A DNA stretch of 64,000 nt from Paraburkholderia bryophila (GTDB lineage: Bacteria; Pseudomonadota; Gammaproteobacteria; Burkholderiales; Burkholderiaceae). The notes beneath the pieces were generated by a model, which had not been told where the DNA came from, made no database searches, and worked only from the letters and a program-made list of their open reading frames with translations. The position numbers and the translations under genes were made by a program. Where the stretch lies: positions 62,001 to 126,000 of the forward strand of contig NZ_JACCAS010000001.1 of the NCBI RefSeq assembly GCF_013409255.1, written 5' to 3'. Positions 60,080 through 64,000 of the stretch are shown here, piece by piece. Position 1 is the first letter of the stretch. Each line of letters starts with the position of its first letter.

Positions 60080-60589
60080 GATCGGCTCGCATACTTGTTG
60101 GCATGGGCGGGACGGCTTGGTGGTGCGTCTGATAGTGCGCTTGCTGGTACGTCCGGCAGCGCGCGGGTCCGACGCACGCGCCGAACCCATCATATGACGA
60201 GTTGCAACGATGCGGAACGGGCGTGACATGAAAATCCCGTGACATCAACGACTTGTCGCGTTTCCGGCGAGCTTGTCCACAGGCCTTTCAACAGTTTCTG
60301 TTGATAACCCCGGCCGTCCGCGCAAGGCGTGGCGGCGTAGGGCGGCAGCGGCGGGCGCGCAAGGAACGCGAAGGGAATTCTTACAAAAAAACTCGCTTCG
60401 GCCTGTCTTGATTTCTTTAAAATGCGCTGTTACGTTGCGCCGGACACTGTCCCGGGCGCCGTGCGGCTGGCCGGGGGCATAGGGCCGCGCGGCGGTGTGC
60501 GTCCGAGGCCACGGTGCTCGATCACGATCCATGCACGCGCTACGAGCGCGCGCAGAAAGGCGTTCAGTTACGCGCCCACTATTCCAGTC
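60080..60589. other. Divergent intergenic region, RHH-like gene / mrcA
   Basis: 510 bases with no supported gene. The frame of mrcA is open back to 60422 but lacks family similarity. A TTGATT...TTTAAAAT stretch around 60408-60424 may be a promoter for mrcA. Confidence 0.35.
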
Positions 60590-63100
60590 ATGCCAATCAT
60601 CAAACGACCGCATTCTTCCAATTCTCCGGCTGGTGAAGACCGGGACTCCTACCAACGCACTCCAGGACGCAATGCGGCTTCGCGCGAGGCCGAGGGCGAC
60701 GCGCGCGGCCGCCGTTCGATCGGCTTGACCCTCGTGATCTGGTTCGCCAGCCTGATGGGCACGCTCGCGGTGGTGGGCGCGCTGATCGTCGGCTATGCGC
60801 TGGTGGTGATGGGGCCGCAGTTGCCGTCGCTCGACGCGTTGACCGACTATCGTCCGAAAGTGCCGCTGCGGGTCTACACGGCCGACCACGTGCTGATCGG
60901 CGAATTCGGCGACGAGCGGCGCAGCATCGTGCGCTTCCAGGACATTCCCGACCAGATGAAGAAAGCGGTGCTCGCGATCGAAGACTATCGCTTCTACGAG
61001 CACGGCGGCGTCGACTTTCTGGGCATTCTGCGCGCCGGTTTTGCCGACCTGGCGCACGGCGGCGCCTCGCAGGGCGCGAGCACGATCACCATGCAGGTGG
61101 CGCGCAACTTCTTCCTGTCGAGCGAAAAGACCTACACGCGCAAGATCTATGAAATGCTGCTCGCGTACAAGATCGAGCGCGCGCTGACCAAAGACCAGAT
61201 TCTCGAGCTGTATATGAACCAGATTTATCTGGGCGAGCGCGCGTACGGCTTTGCGTCGGCGGCGCGCGTGTACTTCGGCAAGGATCTGAAGGACATCACG
61301 CTGGCGGAATCCGCGATGCTGGCCGGTTTGCCGAAAGCGCCGTCCGCGTATAACCCGGTGGTCAATCCGAAGCGCGCCAAGATCCGTCAGGAGTACATTC
61401 TGCGGCGCATGTTCGAGCTGAAATACATCAGCCAGGATCAGTACGATCAGGCGGTGAAGGAAGAGATTCACACCAAGAATCCGGGCAACGAATACAGCGT
61501 GCACGCGGAGTACATCGCCGAAATGGTGCGGCAGATGATGTACGCGCAGTACAAGGACGAAACCTATACGCGCGGTCTGAACGTCACCACCACGATCGAT
61601 TCCGCGGATCAGGACGCCGCGTATCAGGCGGTGCGTAAAGGCGTGATGGACTACGAGCGCCGGCACGGCTATCGCGGACCGGAAGGCTTCGTGCAACTGC
61701 CCGAGCCGGGCGACGACCGCGATCAGACGATCGACGACGCGCTCACCGATCACCCCGACAACGGCGAGATCATCGCCGCCGTGGTGACCGACGCGAATCC
61801 GAAGCTGGTGAAAGCGCAACTGGTGGACGGCACGCAGGTGGCGATTAGCGGCGACGGGCTGCGCTTCGTCGCGGGCGGCTTGAGCGCGCGCGCCACCGCG
61901 GCCACGAAGATCAAGCCGGGTTCGATCGTGCGCCTCATCGCCGACGATAAAGGCAACTGGCAGATCACGCAGTTGCCGCAGGTGGAAGGCGCGCTGGTGT
62001 CGCTCACGCCGCAGGACGGCGCGATCCGCGCGCTGGTGGGCGGCTTCGACTTCAACAAGAACAAGTTCAATCACGTGACCCAGGCGTGGCGTCAGCCGGG
62101 TTCGAGCTTCAAGCCGTTCATCTATTCGGCGGCGCTGGATAAAGGCCTCGGACCGGCTACGATCATCAACGACGCACCGCTGTACTTCCCGTCGAGCACG
62201 CCGGGCGGCGACGCGTGGGAGCCGAAGGACGACGACCAGCCGGACGGTCCGATGCCGATGCGTCTCGCGCTGCAGAAGTCGAAGAACCTGGTGTCGATCC
62301 GCATTCTGTCGTTCATCGGCACCAAGTACGCGCAGGACTTCGTCACGCAGCGTTTCGGTTTCGACGCCGACAAGACCCCGCCGTATCTGCCGATGGCGCT
62401 CGGCGCGGGCCTCGTCACGCCGTTGCAGTCGGCGGGGGCTTACTCAGTGTTCGCGAACGGCGGCTACCGGATCAATCCGTATCTGATCGCCGAGGTGACG
62501 GATGCACGCGGCCAGCCGCTCTCCAAAGCGCAGCCGCTGACGGCCGGGCGCGACGCGCCGCGCACGCTCGAACCGCGTAACGCCTACATCATGAACAGCC
62601 TGTTGCATTCGGTGGCGACGGCCGGTACGGGCGCGGGCACCAACGTGCTGCATCGCTCGGACCTGCAGGGCAAGACGGGGACCACCAACGACGCGAAAGA
62701 CGGCTGGTTCGCAGGCTATCAGCAGTCGCTGGTGGCGGTGGCGTGGATGGGTTACGATCAGCCGAAGAGCCTCGGTAGCCGTGAATTCGGCGCGCAGCTC
62801 GCGTTGCCGATCTGGGTCGAGTACATGCAGCGCGCGCTGCGCGGCGTGCCGCAAGCCGAACCCGCGCAGCCTGACGGCGTGACCGCGGTCGACGGCGAGC
62901 TGTTCTACACCGACATGACGCCGGGCAACGGTTTCGTCGCCAGCATCGGTCTGGATTCGGCGAACCCGACCGCCGGCGCGAGCGACGCCGTGGGTGGCGT
63001 CGGACCGGCGGGCATGACGCCGCCGGCGGTGCCGCCGCCGAACGTGTCGTCGAACGAGAAGAAGCAGATTCTCGATCTGTTCGAATCGAACAAGCCTTGA
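60590..63100 (+). CDS. mrcA: Class A penicillin-binding protein 1A
   Basis: An 836-residue bifunctional peptidoglycan glycosyltransferase/transpeptidase, ATG 60590. Membrane anchor about 44-74. The GT51 domain has catalytic Glu131 in AIEDYRFYEHGG, then GASTITMQVARNFFLSSEKTYTRKIYEMLLA. An OB-like insert lies at about 375-465. The transpeptidase has Ser505 in PGSSFKPF (S-x-x-K), LQKSKNLVS (SxN) and GKTGTTNDAKDGWFAGY (KTG). It ends with a Gly/Pro-rich tail. Length and order match PBP1A (PonA). The usual pil genes are not next to it here. Confidence 0.95.
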   Translation: MPIIKRPHSSNSPAGEDRDSYQRTPGRNAASREAEGDARGRRSIGLTLVIWFASLMGTLAVVGALIVGYALVVMGPQLPSLDALTDYRPKVPLRVYTADHVLIGEFGDERRSIVRFQDIPDQMKKAVLAIEDYRFYEHGGVDFLGILRAGFADLAHGGASQGASTITMQVARNFFLSSEKTYTRKIYEMLLAYKIERALTKDQILELYMNQIYLGERAYGFASAARVYFGKDLKDITLAESAMLAGLPKAPSAYNPVVNPKRAKIRQEYILRRMFELKYISQDQYDQAVKEEIHTKNPGNEYSVHAEYIAEMVRQMMYAQYKDETYTRGLNVTTTIDSADQDAAYQAVRKGVMDYERRHGYRGPEGFVQLPEPGDDRDQTIDDALTDHPDNGEIIAAVVTDANPKLVKAQLVDGTQVAISGDGLRFVAGGLSARATAATKIKPGSIVRLIADDKGNWQITQLPQVEGALVSLTPQDGAIRALVGGFDFNKNKFNHVTQAWRQPGSSFKPFIYSAALDKGLGPATIINDAPLYFPSSTPGGDAWEPKDDDQPDGPMPMRLALQKSKNLVSIRILSFIGTKYAQDFVTQRFGFDADKTPPYLPMALGAGLVTPLQSAGAYSVFANGGYRINPYLIAEVTDARGQPLSKAQPLTAGRDAPRTLEPRNAYIMNSLLHSVATAGTGAGTNVLHRSDLQGKTGTTNDAKDGWFAGYQQSLVAVAWMGYDQPKSLGSREFGAQLALPIWVEYMQRALRGVPQAEPAQPDGVTAVDGELFYTDMTPGNGFVASIGLDSANPTAGASDAVGGVGPAGMTPPAVPPPNVSSNEKKQILDLFESNKP

Positions 63101-63101
63101 T

Positions 63102-63120
63102 GTCCCCCACGGGGATTTTC
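63102..63120 (+). terminator. Weak hairpin terminator after mrcA
   Basis: TCCCC-CAC-GGGGA stem followed by TTTTCTT, overlapping nearly the mrcA stop. Confidence 0.5.
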
Positions 63121-63502
63121 TTAAGGTTGCGTTAAGCGGGCGCGGTCCACGATACGTTGGGCCGCGCACGAAAAATTTTGAAAGATCGTCGAGACGCCTG
63201 CCTGGTATGGGTTTCACGGTATTGGGCGGCGCCGTTTCCAGCAGTTTTTGTGCCCGGCATTCGCAGTATGTTTTAATCACGCCTGCGGTGCTTTCATACC
63301 GGGTCCTAACGGACTCCCGACGCCTGAGCGGTTTCGGTCTCCAGCACCTCTACGTTTCGCCACGGGCGAAGCGTCCACTTCAGAAAAAACGCGCGGCGCG
63401 AGACACGGTTTGACGCACGCGCATGCCACGTCGATCGTCGCGCGCTGTGAGGCCGTGGCGGCCGGCGTGTTCGCCATTTAGCATCCACCAGGTCCACGCC
63501 GA
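63121..63502. other. Intergenic region upstream of lpxL
   Basis: 382 bases. No gene, riboswitch or clear promoter recognised. It must hold the promoter of the acyltransferase gene that starts at 63503. Confidence 0.35.
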
Positions 63503-64000
63503 GTGAAAAGTCGAATCCTTATCTGTCTGATGACAGGTCTGTTGCGCGTGTTCGCGTTCCTGCCGTATGGCGCCGTTGCGCGGATCGGCACCGGCATCGG
63601 CGCCTTGCTGTACCGCATTCCGAGCGCCCGCCGGCGCGTCGTGCACACCAATCTGAAGCTGTGTTTTCCGGACATGAGCGACGACGCGCGCGAACGGCTC
63701 GCGCGTGCGCATTTCCGTCACGTGATTCGCAGTTATGTGGAGCGCGGGCCGCAATGGTTCGGCAATGCGCAGGCGCTCGCGCGTCTCGTGGAAGTGGAGA
63801 GCGCGATCGATCTGTCCGACATGCAGTCGCACCCGACGATTTTCGTCGGCTTCCATTTCGTGGGCATCGAGGCGGGTTGCATGATGTATTCGACGCGGCA
63901 TCCGGTGGCGTCGCTTTACACGCCGATGTCCAACCTGCTGCTCGATGGCATGGCGGTGCGCCAGCGGGGCCGTTTCGGCACGGAGATGATTCCGCGTAGC
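63503..64000 (+). CDS. lpxL: Lipid A biosynthesis acyltransferase (LpxL/HtrB-like), 3'-truncated
   Basis: GTG start at 63503, open to the right edge (166 codons). An N-terminal membrane helix (about 4-36: ILICLMTGLLRVFAFLPYGAVARIGTGIGALLYRI) is followed by RRVVHTNLKLCFPDMSDDARERLARAHF, the LpxL/LpxM family signature. The H-x4-E catalytic motif appears as His118...Glu123 in VGFHFVGIEAG. It adds a secondary acyl chain to Kdo2-lipid IVA at the inner membrane. In Burkholderiaceae two such genes often sit together near metK; that lies outside this window. Confidence 0.9.
   Translation, partial: MKSRILICLMTGLLRVFAFLPYGAVARIGTGIGALLYRIPSARRRVVHTNLKLCFPDMSDDARERLARAHFRHVIRSYVERGPQWFGNAQALARLVEVESAIDLSDMQSHPTIFVGFHFVGIEAGCMMYSTRHPVASLYTPMSNLLLDGMAVRQRGRFGTEMIPRS

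Noticed and set aside
60273..60307. Two near-DnaA boxes (TTGTCCACA and inverted TTATCAACA)
   Set aside because: Only two imperfect copies, no dnaA, dnaN, rpmH, AT-rich unwinding region or partition genes nearby; not evidence of an origin.

Overview
The window looks like a chromosome segment of a Burkholderiaceae member, most likely Paraburkholderia. The GC content and GC3 are high. Most genes belong to families typical of that group (putative porin, soluble MCP, dodecin, DUF1289, YbiT-type ABC-F, LpxL, PBP1A), and the segment around 46.2-46.5 kb resembles a dispersed repeat I recall from Paraburkholderia genomes. No rRNA, tRNA, CRISPR array, transposase or phage gene was seen.

Layout. 0-7.4 kb: a one-direction envelope locus (putative porin, exported coiled-coil protein, YbjN protein, two paralogous proteins resembling the TonB C-terminal domain, a parvulin/SurA-like PPIase, small proteins and an HtrA/DegP-like protease). 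7.5-10.5 kb: a perfect LexA-box palindrome, a 2'-5' RNA ligase-like protein, DUF1992, tadA and LD-carboxypeptidase. 10.6-31.2 kb: purine catabolism. An FCD GntR regulator, NCS1 permease, allantoin/hydantoin racemase, puuE, uraD, alc and allA are on the + strand. After a hipBA toxin-antitoxin module come puuD (cytochrome c urate oxidase) and uraH on the - strand, an 8-oxoguanine deaminase, a LysR regulator and a four-gene nucleoside/purine ABC importer, followed by dodecin and a tartronate-semialdehyde-reductase-like dehydrogenase. Together they can take up purines and convert 8-oxoguanine or urate to glyoxylate and urea. 31.3-36.3 kb: ybiT, then a gene-poor, less GC-rich stretch and an orphan three-gene module (VRR-NUC nuclease, membrane protein, DUF3396 type-VI-immunity-like protein).

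36.4-46.2 kb: nitronate monooxygenase, OmpW, DUF1289, OMPLA phospholipase, Nramp transporter and a potFGHI polyamine importer. 46.2-53 kb: the dispersed repeat, a LysR regulator, and an isonitrile biosynthesis operon (PvcA/IsnA-type synthase, PvcB/IsnB-type Fe/2-oxoglutarate oxygenase, asparagine-synthetase-like amidotransferase) next to a soluble chemoreceptor. 53-56.8 kb: alpha/beta hydrolase plus Baeyer-Villiger-type monooxygenase, divergent from a TetR regulator with two operator-like palindromes. 56.9-64 kb: a membrane TPR protein, PspA, an RHH-like protein, PBP1A and the start of an LpxL acyltransferase cut by the window edge.

The strongest candidates for something not yet described are the isnA-isnB-asnB operon, the VRR-NUC/DUF3396 module and the porin/TonB-CTD/PPIase/HtrA locus. 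All functional calls rest on reading motifs and gene order by eye. No database search was run.
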